DNA of 64,000 nucleotides from Bacteroidales bacterium (GTDB lineage: Bacteria; Bacteroidota; Bacteroidia; Bacteroidales; UBA932). Below the pieces are notes generated by a model that made no database searches, was not told the origin of the DNA, and worked only from the letters and a program-made list of their open reading frames with translations. The DNA lies in contig JAGAAF010000063.1 of the NCBI GenBank assembly GCA_017615435.1, positions 1-64,000 on the forward strand, in the 5' to 3' direction. The position numbers and the translations under genes are program-made. Of the stretch, positions 17,651 to 27,595 are shown one piece after another (positions within the stretch are counted from its first letter, which is position 1; each line of letters opens with the position of its first letter).

Positions 17651-19657
17651 ATGAAAAAAGTTTTATTCTTTTTCATTGCTGCTATCGCTCTGACCGTGGT
17701 TGCTTGCAACCCCGATAACAAAGACAATGGCAGCGGGATCGATTGGAACAAGGTCACCGTCAACGGTTTCTACGTAGCAGGACCTGCAACAGGTTTCAAC
17801 GAGATCAATGGCGACTGCGTTATGGCAGCTGGCTACAATGAGGTCGACAAGGCCCTCCGTGACGGTATGTATGAGAAGTACATCGTCCTCGAGGCCGACA
17901 AGGATTTCTATCTCCTCTACAACGACGGTGGCAACAAGAGCCGTTACAGCGCAGAGCTCAAGGAGTTCGTCACCCCTTTGGAGGAAGTCTACACCGAGAA
18001 TCCTGAGAAGGTTCTCAAAGGCGCTCTCGTGGTTGGCGAGTCCGCTCCTGCAATGAAGGTTGCAAAGACCGGCCTTTATCACATCGTTCTCGACATCAAC
18101 AAGACCGGCGACCTCGATGCAGCTGGCGGAGCACAGATTCTCCTCCTCGATGCAAGCGACTTCGGTGTACGCGGTGCAATGAACGGCTGGGGCTTCACCT
18201 CTTCCGATCCCGCAGTTACCGAGTTCTCCAACAGCGGTATCACCTTCACATTCAAGAATTGCGAAATGCCCGAAGGCGGTAAGTATAAGTTCGCAACCGG
18301 TAACTACTGGAAGGTTTCCCTCGACGACGCCGGAAAGGTCAAGGCAGAGGTTTCTCTCGCAAGCGATATGACCCTTAACGGAGCTGACATCGCTCCCGCA
18401 GAAGGCGCTGGCATCTATGACATCACCCTTACCTTCGCCCTCAAGGCCGGTTCATTCGACAGGAGCTTCTCCTACACCGAGACCAAGACGGGCGACGTTG
18501 CCCCCGCAGAGGCCCTTTACATCATCGGTTCTCAGTTCGGTAACTGGGCTTGGGACAGCGACGACGTGGTCGAAATGACACCTGTCTATTACGGCAACGT
18601 GGAGGCATACAAGAACAAACTCTTCTGGGCTACCCGCTACATCACCGCAGGTGCTGAGTTCAAGTTCTCACCGTCCAAGGCTTGGGGTGCCGACTTTGGC
18701 AGCTTCAACGAGGATGGCACCATCAAGGGTGACAACAACAAGGTTGAAGAGGCTGGCTTCTACACCATCTATGTGAACCTCGTGGACAAGAAGGTCCAGA
18801 TCGAGCCCGCACACGTTTACGGTCTCGGCGGATGCTTCGACAACAAGTGGGACTTCGATGTTGCTCCTGAGTTCGTGGCCGAGGGCGACAAGCTCGTTCT
18901 TACCACCACCGGTGAGGCTGAGATCCGCCTTGCAACCAAGGTTGTTCCTACCGCTGCTATCGAGGGTATCACCACTCCTAACGGCTGGTTCGACTGGTGG
19001 AAGACCGAGTTCGTGTTCTTCGATGATATGAAGATTGCTTACCGCGGAGCAGGCGGCGACCAGGCTCGCACCACCGTTGCTGCTGGCAAGAAGGTCATCC
19101 TTGACTTCAACGCAGGCACTGTAGCCGTTGAGGACGCTGGTCCTGCATTCGTTCCCGCTATCACCGTCGACGGAGATATGAGCGACTGGGCAGATATCGA
19201 GGGCGCTGAAACTCCCGACGCAATCTGCAAGGTTATGAAGGTCACCAACGACGAGAAGTTCTTCTATGTCTATCTCGCCAGCGCTCCCGGCAGCCGTGGA
19301 TCACAGCTTTGGGGCGAAGAGGCCGGATACTACTATGTGGATTTCGACTGGGACAACAATGCTGAGACCGGTATTGCCGAGAACAGCAACCCTGGCTTTG
19401 ACTGCTGGTTCTTTATGTATGTCTTCGGCGGCACCGCTGACGCTCCTATCATTAAAGAGCATCCTAACGGAAGCGGCAGGGAGATGAGCATTGAAAACAT
19501 CACCGCAAAGGGTGTTATCACCACTGATCTCATCGAGATTGAGCTCTCTATCCCTCGCGCCGATATGGTCGCTGTTGAGGCTGGCGCACAGGCACGTATC
19601 CTCAGCTGGCGCAGCAAGGACGGCACCAAGATCACCCAGATCTACACCGTTAAGTAA
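17651..19657 (+). CDS. SusE/SusF-like outer-membrane starch-binding lipoprotein with CBM9-like C-terminus
   Basis: 668 residues with lipoprotein Cys19 (VVACNPD). Successive beta-sandwich modules start near residues 38, 170, 285 and 388, each of the SusE/SusF kind (FYVAGPATGFN, GVRGAMNGWGFTSS, YIIGSQFGNWAWDSDD, YGLGGCFDNKWDFD). Residues about 503-668 differ: ITVDGDMSDWADIEG followed by FFYVYLAS and WFFMYVFGG fits a CBM9-like (DOMON-type) domain. SusE/F proteins sit on the cell surface and retain starch but have no catalysis. SusE itself is about 390 residues, so this is a longer, fused form. It lies third in the susC operon and is followed by a terminator, so later genes rely partly on their own promoter. 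Confidence 0.85.
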   Translation: MKKVLFFFIAAIALTVVACNPDNKDNGSGIDWNKVTVNGFYVAGPATGFNEINGDCVMAAGYNEVDKALRDGMYEKYIVLEADKDFYLLYNDGGNKSRYSAELKEFVTPLEEVYTENPEKVLKGALVVGESAPAMKVAKTGLYHIVLDINKTGDLDAAGGAQILLLDASDFGVRGAMNGWGFTSSDPAVTEFSNSGITFTFKNCEMPEGGKYKFATGNYWKVSLDDAGKVKAEVSLASDMTLNGADIAPAEGAGIYDITLTFALKAGSFDRSFSYTETKTGDVAPAEALYIIGSQFGNWAWDSDDVVEMTPVYYGNVEAYKNKLFWATRYITAGAEFKFSPSKAWGADFGSFNEDGTIKGDNNKVEEAGFYTIYVNLVDKKVQIEPAHVYGLGGCFDNKWDFDVAPEFVAEGDKLVLTTTGEAEIRLATKVVPTAAIEGITTPNGWFDWWKTEFVFFDDMKIAYRGAGGDQARTTVAAGKKVILDFNAGTVAVEDAGPAFVPAITVDGDMSDWADIEGAETPDAICKVMKVTNDEKFFYVYLASAPGSRGSQLWGEEAGYYYVDFDWDNNAETGIAENSNPGFDCWFFMYVFGGTADAPIIKEHPNGSGREMSIENITAKGVITTDLIEIELSIPRADMVAVEAGAQARILSWRSKDGTKITQIYTVK

Positions 19658-19682
19658 TTATCATTGCTGACCATCACATTTC

Positions 19683-19712
19683 AAGGCCTCCGGATTTCCG
19701 GGGGCCTTTTTT
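19683..19712 (+). terminator. Terminator after the susC-D-E genes
   Basis: An 11-bp stem (19683-19693 with 19698-19708, one G-U pair) with a 4-nt loop and TTTTTT tail. It lies 25 nt after the SusE-like stop and just upstream of the next promoter. It may attenuate read-through into the enzyme genes. Confidence 0.85.
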
Positions 19713-19713
19713 G

Positions 19714-19744
19714 TTGCTATTCATAAGGGTTTTTGCTAACTTTG
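19714..19744 (+). promoter_or_regulatory. Promoter of the amylase-amylase-malQ unit
   Basis: TTG (19714-19716), 20 nt, then TAACTTTG (19737-19744). Both elements and the spacing fit the Bacteroidetes housekeeping promoter. The ATG is at 19770, giving a leader of about 20 nt. Confidence 0.75.
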
Positions 19745-19769
19745 AAGGTTAACCAACTAATGACCGGAT

Positions 19770-21752
19770 ATGAGAAAATCCTTATACAGCCTGATGCTGC
19801 TCGCGCTGATGGGACTGTTCGCCGCCTGCGAACCGGACCCGCAACCGGCAAACAACTCGGATAACTTCGAGGTGCCTTCGTACACCACGGGTGAGAAGAA
19901 GGGCAACATCACATATCAACTTCTGATCTACAGCTTCGCAGACAGCGACGGGGACAAAATAGGTGATTTCAAGGGCATCCAGCAGCGCCTGGATTACCTG
20001 GACGGTCTCGGAGTATCTGCCATCTGGCTGTCTCCGGCGCATCCCGCCGACTCCTATCACGGTTACGATGTGCAGGATTATACCGCAATTAATCCCAAAT
20101 ACGGCTCGGAGGAGGATTTCAAGGACCTGATCGACGCGGCGCACGCGAAGGGGATTAAAATCTATATGGACTATGTCCTGAACCACTCCGGCAAAGGCCA
20201 TCCCTGGTTCCTTGACGCCCTCGCAGATGCCTCCAGCCCTTACAGGGATTACTATTTCATCTGCCAGACACCATCCACGGAGTACAAGAACTTCCCTATG
20301 CTCAGCGGCTACTCCTACAGCGCCGGCGACTGGCACACAACGGTCTCAGGCGCTCCCAGGCTGACCATCACCGCCACGGACGCAACTACAGAGACTGGAA
20401 GCGGTCCGTGGAACTTATGGGTGTGGGAGGAAGGAAAAAGTGGCAAGGAAGTGAAGTTGGTCAATGACGATAACGGCTCCTACCACGCAGTACTGGACAT
20501 AAACGGAAAGACAGGAATCCTTGTCAGAAAAGATTCCAGCTGGGACGCAAAGTTCGGCGGCAGCGGAGACGGAACTATCACCGCAGGGACTCCGGTCAAC
20601 CTTGTTTCCAACGGTGGAGACCTTTATTTCACCGGCTCAGGCCGCTACCGTATAGACCTGACCAATGTAACCACGAAGACCGTGTCGTTTATGGGCGCTT
20701 TCGGCGACTGGATGCCGGACTTCAACTACGGCGACATCTCCCAGGCGGAGAACAACCAATGCTTCAAGGACCTCGCCGCTTCCGTGGACAAATGGATAGG
20801 ACTGGGAATCGACGGACTCAGGCTCGATGCGGTCAAGCACATCTGCGGAGGTATGGGTTCGTTCAACAACGCCAACAATGTCATCTTCCTGAAGAAGTGG
20901 TATGACAGGTGCAACAAGACCTTCCGCAAGACTCACGACTCCGACTTCTATATGGTAGGCGAGGTCTGGATGGACGCAGGTTCCGTGGCGCAGTACTATA
21001 AGGGCATACCCGCCTGCTTCGAATTCGATTTCTGGGAGAGGCTCAAGTGGGTGCTTAACGAGCGCACGGGCTGCTACTTCGCCAAAGACCTTATCGGTTA
21101 CCGCGAAAAATATAAGGCCGCGAGCCCCAACGCCATACCGGCCACCATACTTACCAACCACGACGAAACCCGCGCGGCGACCACCCTGGGCAAAGATCTG
21201 CCGAAACTCAAGCAGGCCGCGGCATTCCTGCTCACGGCAGAGGGCGAGCCGTATATCTACCAGGGCGAGGAGCTCGGCTACTGGGGTAAGGACTATGACG
21301 ACGGAGGAAGCGACGAACTGGTCCGCACCCCCATTGTATGGGACAAGGTCGTCAACGCCGCGGTCAAAGACCTTAACGGCAAGGTGGACTATTCGATGCT
21401 AACGGATGACATCTCGGTCGAGAACCAGATGAAGGACTCCGAGTCGCTCCTGCGCACCTATTTGGAGTGGACCAAGGCAAGGAACACCGTCCCTGCGCTT
21501 GCCACCGGTAAGATGTCCGCGCACGGCAAGTACAACGACAGCAACACTTCGGACAAGACCATAGCCGCCTGGTATATGACTGCGTCCGACGGTTCGAAGG
21601 CGCTGGTCCTTCACAATGTGGGTTCTGCGGAAAAGACGATTTCCCTGCCGGACGACAAACTCGGCGACAAGGCCGTCTCTCTCGGAAGCGTCAGCGTGTC
21701 CGGAAGTGACGTCACCCTCGGCGCAAACTCTTCAGTAGTATTCAAACAGTAA
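19770..21752 (+). CDS. SusG-like GH13 alpha-amylase lipoprotein
   Basis: 660 residues with lipoprotein Cys20 (LFAACEPD). The GH13 barrel begins near residue 46. Catalytic residues are Asp353 (GLRLD), Glu398 (MVGEVW) and the transition-state Asp465 (NHDE). Domain B holds an insertion (about 185-310) containing NLWVWEEG and GILVRKDSSWDAKFGG, which looks like a small starch-binding module, possibly PUD/CBM41-like. SusG has CBM58 inserted at the equivalent place. The C-terminal beta domain ends in the usual NSSVVFKQ strand. It should cut starch at the outer surface into oligosaccharides for SusC. It is a shorter relative of the 1193-residue amylase at 6648-10229 and is 4 nt upstream of the next gene. 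Confidence 0.9.
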   Translation: MRKSLYSLMLLALMGLFAACEPDPQPANNSDNFEVPSYTTGEKKGNITYQLLIYSFADSDGDKIGDFKGIQQRLDYLDGLGVSAIWLSPAHPADSYHGYDVQDYTAINPKYGSEEDFKDLIDAAHAKGIKIYMDYVLNHSGKGHPWFLDALADASSPYRDYYFICQTPSTEYKNFPMLSGYSYSAGDWHTTVSGAPRLTITATDATTETGSGPWNLWVWEEGKSGKEVKLVNDDNGSYHAVLDINGKTGILVRKDSSWDAKFGGSGDGTITAGTPVNLVSNGGDLYFTGSGRYRIDLTNVTTKTVSFMGAFGDWMPDFNYGDISQAENNQCFKDLAASVDKWIGLGIDGLRLDAVKHICGGMGSFNNANNVIFLKKWYDRCNKTFRKTHDSDFYMVGEVWMDAGSVAQYYKGIPACFEFDFWERLKWVLNERTGCYFAKDLIGYREKYKAASPNAIPATILTNHDETRAATTLGKDLPKLKQAAAFLLTAEGEPYIYQGEELGYWGKDYDDGGSDELVRTPIVWDKVVNAAVKDLNGKVDYSMLTDDISVENQMKDSESLLRTYLEWTKARNTVPALATGKMSAHGKYNDSNTSDKTIAAWYMTASDGSKALVLHNVGSAEKTISLPDDKLGDKAVSLGSVSVSGSDVTLGANSSVVFKQ

Positions 21753-21756
21753 GACA

Positions 21757-24744
21757 ATGAAAAGATACCTATTCCTGATTGCGGCTCTCGCGCTCTTTGC
21801 AAGTTGCGCGCAGCCGGCCCCCCAGGCCGACGACCGCTTCGTCTCGGACGGTGTGATTTACGAACTGAACACCCGCCAGTTCACCCCTGAGGGAACCTTC
21901 GATGCCGCGAGGGAGCAACTCCCGCGCCTGAAGGAGCTCGGTGTGGACGTGGTGTGGATTATGCCGCTTTATCCCATCGGCGAACTGGAGAGGAAGGGCT
22001 CCCTCGGCTCTTACTACGCAATTAAGAACTACTGCGACGTGAACCCCGAATTCGGCACACTGGAAGACTTCGACGAATTCCTGGCTGAAGCGCACGACCT
22101 TGGTCTGAAGGTCATCCTGGACTGGGTCGCCAACCACACCTCTCCCGACCACCCGTGGGTGACGGAGCAGGATCCGAGCTGGTACTACCGCGATTCCCTT
22201 GGTCACACGCTGGTGGAATACGACTGGACAGACATAGCCAAGCTCAACTACAACAACCCCGGTGTGCACAAGGCTATGTACAACGCTATGAAATTCTGGG
22301 TTGAACGCGGAGTGGACGGATTCCGCTGCGATGTTGCGATGCAGGTTCCCAAGGAATTCTGGAAGCCCAGCATCGACTCGCTCCGCATACTCGCCGGCAA
22401 GCCTTTCTATATGCTCGCCGAAGCGGAAGAGGACTGGATGTACGAGGCCGGCTTCAACTCTATGTATGGCTGGAGCCTGCATCACATTCTGAACGATATC
22501 GCCCAGGGCAGGAAAGGCAAAGCCGAACTGCTCGGGGAAATCAACAAGGCATACATCTCCTGCGAAGGCAACCGTATGACCTTCACTTCCAACCACGATG
22601 AAAACAGCTGGAACGGGACGGAATTCGAGCGTATGGGAGAGGCCGTGAAGGCTATGAGCATCCTCTGCTGGACCCTGCCCAACTCCCAACCGCTCATCTA
22701 CACCGGCCAGGAAGTCGGTTACAACCACCGCTTCGCGTTCTTCGAGAAGGACGTCGCCCCCACCTGGGAGGACAACGAATGGACTGAGTTCTACAAATAC
22801 CTGACGGAGTTCAAGCACGCACATCCGGCCCTTGATTCTGACGCCACGTTCGAGGTTATCCCGAGCGACAGTACCACCATCGTGTTCAAACGCACGAAGG
22901 ACGGCGATGCCGTGACGGTGAGTGTTGAGCTGCAGGCTCCGTGGACGTGGTCACTCAAGACCGGCGCGGACCGCATCGCGCAGGTGGAGCCGCTCTGCTG
23001 GTGGACCGGAATGAAGATGCCCCTTCAGCTTATGATCCACGGCGAGGGCATACGCGATTTCGACGTGTGGATCGAGGGCGGCAAGGGCGTACGCGCCACG
23101 GTCGCTCACGAGGTAGAGAGCCCGAACTACCTCTTCGTGGACGTGGACATAGACAAAACGGCGAAGCCGGGAACCTACCGGCTCTGCTTTTCGGACGGCC
23201 GTGAGCAATTCAGTGTGCCCTACGAGCTTCTCGCCCGCCGCAAGGGTTCCGCAGGCCGCACGAGCTTTTCGACCGCCGACCTTATGTATCTGATTATGCC
23301 CGACCGCTTCGTCAACGGCGACCCGACCAACGACAGCACTCCCGACACTTTCGAGAAGGCTGCACCCGATGAGTTCTACGGCCGCCACGGAGGCGACATA
23401 GCCGGCATACGCAGCCAGCTCGGATACCTGCAGGACCTGGGAGTTACCGCGCTGTGGAACACGCCGCTGCTCGAGGACAACGTCGAGCGTGAGAGCTACC
23501 ACGGCTACGCCTGCACGGACTATTACCATATCGACAGCCGATTCGGTACGAACGACGACTATCGCGCGCTCGTGGATGATGCGCACGCGCACGGCATAAA
23601 GATGATTATGGACATAGTCCCGAATCACTGCGGCGACACTCACTGGTGGATGAAGGACCTGCCGTTCCAGGATTGGGTGCATCAGTGGCCCGAGTACACG
23701 CATTCGAACTGCGCGTTCAGCACCCAGAACGACCCCTACGCCGCGACCATCGACCGCGAAAACTTCGAGGGCGGATGGTTCGACCGCGCGATGGTGGATA
23801 TGAATCTGGACAACCCGTTCCTGCTGCGCTACTTCCAGCAATGGGCGATATGGTGGGTCGAGTGGGCGGACCTGGACGGTCTGCGTGTGGACACTTATCC
23901 GTACAATGAGAAATATCCGATGAGCGAGTGGTGCGCGGCAGTGCGTAACGAGTATCCCAAACTGAATATAGTCGGCGAAGTGTGGACCAACAACGTGCCG
24001 CAGCTTGCGTACTGGCAGTCGGGGGCGCTCAACCGCGACGGTTTCGACTCGAACCTCCCGGCGGTGATGGATTTCCCGCTGCAGACCGCTCTGCTGGAGG
24101 CTTTGAACTACAACGGCCGCGTCAATTGGAACGAAGGAATGGTGCGTGTTTACGACTGTATGGCGGACAGGCAGTTCTATGCCGACCCGGACAACATCCT
24201 GGTGTTCCCCGGCAACCACGACCAGGAGCGTATCGCGGACTGCGTGGGCAGAGATGAATACCGCGTGAAGGCCGCTTTCGCACTGGTCGCGACGCTTCCC
24301 GGCATCCCGCAGGTGCTCTATGCTGACGAATTCGGCGCAGTCAGCAAGGACCTCAGCCAGGGCCACGGCGGACTTCGCATCGACTTCCCTCTCGACTGGC
24401 GGTCCGATCCTACAGCTGCGGATATGCACGATTATTTCAAGACGCTGTTTAACTGGCGCAAGGGCTGCAAGGCCGTGAGCGAGGGCCTGATGACACATTA
24501 CCTGCGCAGGGACAACACTTACGCATATTTCCGCTATCTGCCGGATATGTCGGATGTGGTGTTCGTGTACGTCAACAATGGTTCCGAGGGAGTGGAGATT
24601 CCCTGGGCGGACTACAAAGAGGTGACGGATGAACTTCCTGAAGGGACCTGGACCAACATTATCACAGGCGAGATGATTAATCCGCGGGTTATGAATATGG
24701 ACGAGAAAGACTTTATGATTCTGCAATTCAATCCTGAACAATAA
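21757..24744 (+). CDS. Double GH13 enzyme: amylase domain fused to SusA-like neopullulanase
   Basis: 995 residues with lipoprotein Cys17 (LFASCAQP). The first GH13 unit (about 30-400) has all three catalytic residues: Asp192 (GFRCD), Glu222 (LAE) and Asp281 (NHDE). Then comes a cyclomaltodextrinase-type N-terminal beta domain (about 404-495, beginning VEPLCWWTGMKMPLQLMIHG, as in mature SusA). A second GH13 barrel follows (about 505-890) with Asp712, Glu741 and Asp822, then a C-terminal domain. Two single proteins thus appear joined in one frame. SusA is periplasmic and about 620 residues; this product carries a lipobox, so the second activity is membrane-tethered. Part of a tight operon: 4 nt after the amylase and 1 nt before malQ. 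Confidence 0.88.
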   Translation: MKRYLFLIAALALFASCAQPAPQADDRFVSDGVIYELNTRQFTPEGTFDAAREQLPRLKELGVDVVWIMPLYPIGELERKGSLGSYYAIKNYCDVNPEFGTLEDFDEFLAEAHDLGLKVILDWVANHTSPDHPWVTEQDPSWYYRDSLGHTLVEYDWTDIAKLNYNNPGVHKAMYNAMKFWVERGVDGFRCDVAMQVPKEFWKPSIDSLRILAGKPFYMLAEAEEDWMYEAGFNSMYGWSLHHILNDIAQGRKGKAELLGEINKAYISCEGNRMTFTSNHDENSWNGTEFERMGEAVKAMSILCWTLPNSQPLIYTGQEVGYNHRFAFFEKDVAPTWEDNEWTEFYKYLTEFKHAHPALDSDATFEVIPSDSTTIVFKRTKDGDAVTVSVELQAPWTWSLKTGADRIAQVEPLCWWTGMKMPLQLMIHGEGIRDFDVWIEGGKGVRATVAHEVESPNYLFVDVDIDKTAKPGTYRLCFSDGREQFSVPYELLARRKGSAGRTSFSTADLMYLIMPDRFVNGDPTNDSTPDTFEKAAPDEFYGRHGGDIAGIRSQLGYLQDLGVTALWNTPLLEDNVERESYHGYACTDYYHIDSRFGTNDDYRALVDDAHAHGIKMIMDIVPNHCGDTHWWMKDLPFQDWVHQWPEYTHSNCAFSTQNDPYAATIDRENFEGGWFDRAMVDMNLDNPFLLRYFQQWAIWWVEWADLDGLRVDTYPYNEKYPMSEWCAAVRNEYPKLNIVGEVWTNNVPQLAYWQSGALNRDGFDSNLPAVMDFPLQTALLEALNYNGRVNWNEGMVRVYDCMADRQFYADPDNILVFPGNHDQERIADCVGRDEYRVKAAFALVATLPGIPQVLYADEFGAVSKDLSQGHGGLRIDFPLDWRSDPTAADMHDYFKTLFNWRKGCKAVSEGLMTHYLRRDNTYAYFRYLPDMSDVVFVYVNNGSEGVEIPWADYKEVTDELPEGTWTNIITGEMINPRVMNMDEKDFMILQFNPEQ

Positions 24745-24745
24745 T

Positions 24746-26641
24746 ATGAAAGTTAACTTTTCGATAGAGTATCATACCCGTTGGGGCGAGAGCCTCACGC
24801 TGGTTCTCGAAGACAAGAAATACCCTATGACCTGGGGCGAGGGCGATGTGTGGACCGTGACGGTGGGCAATGTCCCCGCCAAGGCGCTCGAAGACTATTC
24901 CTACGTGCTGATGCAGGACGGCCTTATCGTGCGCCTGGAGTGGACTAATCATAGTGCGAAGCCCGAGGCGGGCGCGAAGACACTGGACATACACGATTCT
25001 TGGATCGACTGCCCCGTGTGGGGTTGCCCGTTCCCGCGCAAGCACATCGCAGAAAAGTTCGACAGACCCGGATTCAGGGGCGCGGGTATTGCCGTTCCGG
25101 TGTTCTCGCTCCGCTCGGAGCGCGACTTCGGAATCGGCGACTTCCGCGACCTCAGGCCGCTGGTGGACTTCGCCGTGTCGACCGGCCAGTGCCTGATCCA
25201 GCTGCTCCCGATCAACGATACCACCCGCAAGGGAGAATGGAAGGATTCGTATCCCTACAGCCCCGTGAGCAGCTTCGGTCTGCATCCGCTCTATATACAT
25301 CTGCAGGATCTTGGCATTAAAGAGGATGCCGCATTCAAGAAGGAGCAGAAGGCTCTGAACGACCTGCCGGAGATCGATTATCCGCGCGTGTTCAAGGCGA
25401 AGATGGCGCTTGTGCGCAAGGCGTTCGAGGCCCGCGGCGCGAAGGATATGGCTTCAGCCGCATTCAAGAAGTTCTGCAAGGAGAACGCCTATTGGCTCGA
25501 TGAATATGTGGAATTCTGCGCTCACAGGGATAAGAACGAGCCCGATTACCACCGCTGGATCCAGTATCATCTGGACAAACAGCTGAGCGAAGAGGTGGCG
25601 TACGCACGTTCAAAAGGCATTTCCTTCAAGGGCGACCTCCCCATCGGCGTGAGTGGCGACAGCGCGGACGCACACTTCCACCCGGAACTTTTCAACCTCG
25701 ATTCAAGCGCTGGCGCACCGCCGGATTTCTTCAGCACGGACGGCCAGAACTGGGGCTTCCCCACCTACAACTGGGACGAGATGGCCAAGGACGACTTCGC
25801 GTGGTGGAAGAGCAGGCTGCGCAAGATGAGCCAGTATTTCGACGCTTTCCGCATCGACCATATCCTTGGCTTCTTCCGCATATGGGAAATCCCCACCGAG
25901 TTCAAGAGCGGCCTTATGGGCCACTTTAACCCGGCTATGCCTTACAGCGCGGAGGACATTTACTTTATGCGTCTGCCGCGTGAAGGCCTGTTCCACGAAG
26001 ATCCTCGCCATCCCGGCTGCTACCAGCCGCTGATCACCCCTGATACCAGCAAGCTGACCGAGTCGGAGAAGGACCGATTCGACAAGCTCTATATCGACTT
26101 CTTCTACCACAGGCACGACGAGTTCTGGCGCCGCAACGCCGAACGCAAGCTGCCCGAGCTGCTGAGCGCGAGCGGTATGCTTGCCTGCGGCGAGGACCTC
26201 GGAATGGTTCCCGACTGCGTCCCCGGCGTGATGGACCACTGGAAGATACTCTCGCTGGAGATGGTCCAGATGGACAAAGGTCGCGAGTGGCCGTACCTCA
26301 GCGTCTGCGCAACGTCCAGCCACGATATGGCGACCCTGCGTATGCAGAACGCCGAGGCCGGCAAGGGCGACCTGTCGCCGTGGGATCTCAAGCGTATCCT
26401 TTGGAATCACCTCAACTCAGCCTGTATGCTCGCCATCTTCCCGCTTCAGGACTGGGTCGGCCTTGACGAGGGCCTGCGTCGCAAGGACTTCGAGAACGAG
26501 CGCGTCAACCAGCCGGCGGATCCGAACCACCACTGGAGGTTCCGTTTCCACCTGCCCATCGACGAACTGAATTCTGAAAAAGCCTCCGAACTGCGGGTGC
26601 AGATCGAAGGCCTTATCAAGGATTCTAATCGCTACAATTAG
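24746..26641 (+). CDS. malQ: 4-alpha-glucanotransferase (GH77), short DPE2-like form
   Basis: 631 residues and no signal peptide, so cytoplasmic. Residues 1-95 form one CBM20-like module ([18 protein letters not shown]). The GH77 barrel follows, with nucleophile Asp371 ([11 protein letters not shown]), acid/base Glu483 (CGEDLGMVP) and Asp527 (SSHDMATLR). It transfers maltosyl and longer units between maltooligosaccharides entering from the locus. Bacteroides and plant DPE2-type enzymes usually have two CBM20 modules and about 890 residues; this one has a single module. The ATG is 1 nt after the upstream stop. Its stop codon overlaps that of convergent floA. Confidence 0.92.
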   Translation: MKVNFSIEYHTRWGESLTLVLEDKKYPMTWGEGDVWTVTVGNVPAKALEDYSYVLMQDGLIVRLEWTNHSAKPEAGAKTLDIHDSWIDCPVWGCPFPRKHIAEKFDRPGFRGAGIAVPVFSLRSERDFGIGDFRDLRPLVDFAVSTGQCLIQLLPINDTTRKGEWKDSYPYSPVSSFGLHPLYIHLQDLGIKEDAAFKKEQKALNDLPEIDYPRVFKAKMALVRKAFEARGAKDMASAAFKKFCKENAYWLDEYVEFCAHRDKNEPDYHRWIQYHLDKQLSEEVAYARSKGISFKGDLPIGVSGDSADAHFHPELFNLDSSAGAPPDFFSTDGQNWGFPTYNWDEMAKDDFAWWKSRLRKMSQYFDAFRIDHILGFFRIWEIPTEFKSGLMGHFNPAMPYSAEDIYFMRLPREGLFHEDPRHPGCYQPLITPDTSKLTESEKDRFDKLYIDFFYHRHDEFWRRNAERKLPELLSASGMLACGEDLGMVPDCVPGVMDHWKILSLEMVQMDKGREWPYLSVCATSSHDMATLRMQNAEAGKGDLSPWDLKRILWNHLNSACMLAIFPLQDWVGLDEGLRRKDFENERVNQPADPNHHWRFRFHLPIDELNSEKASELRVQIEGLIKDSNRYN

Positions 26642-27588
26642 TCTTTGGCGATAGTTTCGCGCATCTCGGTATCGGCTTGGATGTTCTTCATCCTGTAATA
26701 GTCCATAATACCGAGATTGCCTTTTCTGAAGGCTTCCGCCATTGCGAGCGGCACCTGCGCTTCGGCCTCGATGACCATAGCGCGCGCTTCCTGCGCCTTG
26801 GCTTTCATCTCCTGCTCGAGGGCGACTGCCATTGCGCGGCGCTCTTCCGCGTGCGCCTGGGCGATGTTCTTGTCTGCATCAGCCTGGTCCATCTGAAGGG
26901 CTGCGCCGATGTTCTTACCCACGTCGATGTCGGCGATATCGATCGAGAGAATCTCGAAGGCGGTTCCGGCGTCAAGGCCCTTGCCGAGCACGACCTTACT
27001 GATCTTGTCCGGATTCTCGAGCACCTCTTTGTGCGTCTCGGACGAACCGATGGAGGAAACGATACCCTCGCCCACTCGGGCGAGTACAGTTTCCTCGCCG
27101 GCGCCTCCGACCAGCTGCCTGATATTTGCGCGCACGGTGACTCTTGCCTTTGCAATCAGCTGAATACCGTCCTTTGCAACTGCCGTGACGGGAGGGGTGT
27201 TGATGACCTTGGGGTTGACCGACATCTGCACGGCTTCGAACACGTCGCGACCCGCGAGGTCGATAGCGGCTGCCATCTTGAAGTCAAGGGGAATGTTCGC
27301 CTTGTTGGCTGAAATAAGGGCCATAACGACCTTGGGGACGTTTCCTTTGGCGAGATAGTGCGCCTCGAGTTCGTTGGCTTTCAGGGTGAGGCCGGCTTTC
27401 GTTCCGGTAATGAGGGCCATCACGATGGTGTTCGGATTGACGCCCCTCCAGCGCATAAGCACGAGGTGAATGAGGCTAACCCTTACTCCGGACAGGATTG
27501 CCTGGAACCAGAGAGGTACGGGGAAGAACCAGAGGAGGATGATGAGGGCGATGATGATAATCGCACCCCAGACGATGAATTGGGTCAT
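26638..27588 (-). CDS. floA: Flotillin-like membrane scaffold FloA
   Basis: 316 residues with one N-terminal hydrophobic hairpin (about 5-50), followed by the SPFH-like region of the UPF0365/FloA family ([40 protein letters not shown]) and an Ala/Glu-rich coiled-coil tail (about 225-290). It organises membrane microdomains and commonly pairs with NfeD. Here nfeD is 7 nt upstream in the same operon. The stop codon overlaps the malQ stop by 2 bp and I see no terminator between the two convergent units. Confidence 0.93.
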   Translation of the reverse strand: MTQFIVWGAIIIIALIILLWFFPVPLWFQAILSGVRVSLIHLVLMRWRGVNPNTIVMALITGTKAGLTLKANELEAHYLAKGNVPKVVMALISANKANIPLDFKMAAAIDLAGRDVFEAVQMSVNPKVINTPPVTAVAKDGIQLIAKARVTVRANIRQLVGGAGEETVLARVGEGIVSSIGSSETHKEVLENPDKISKVVLGKGLDAGTAFEILSIDIADIDVGKNIGAALQMDQADADKNIAQAHAEERRAMAVALEQEMKAKAQEARAMVIEAEAQVPLAMAEAFRKGNLGIMDYYRMKNIQADTEMRETIAKD

Positions 27589-27595
27589 ATGGCTG

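Noticed and set aside
22951..24741. 596-codon minus-strand frame opposite the fused GH13 gene
   Set aside because: Shadow of the codon pattern on the other strand; no recognisable domain.
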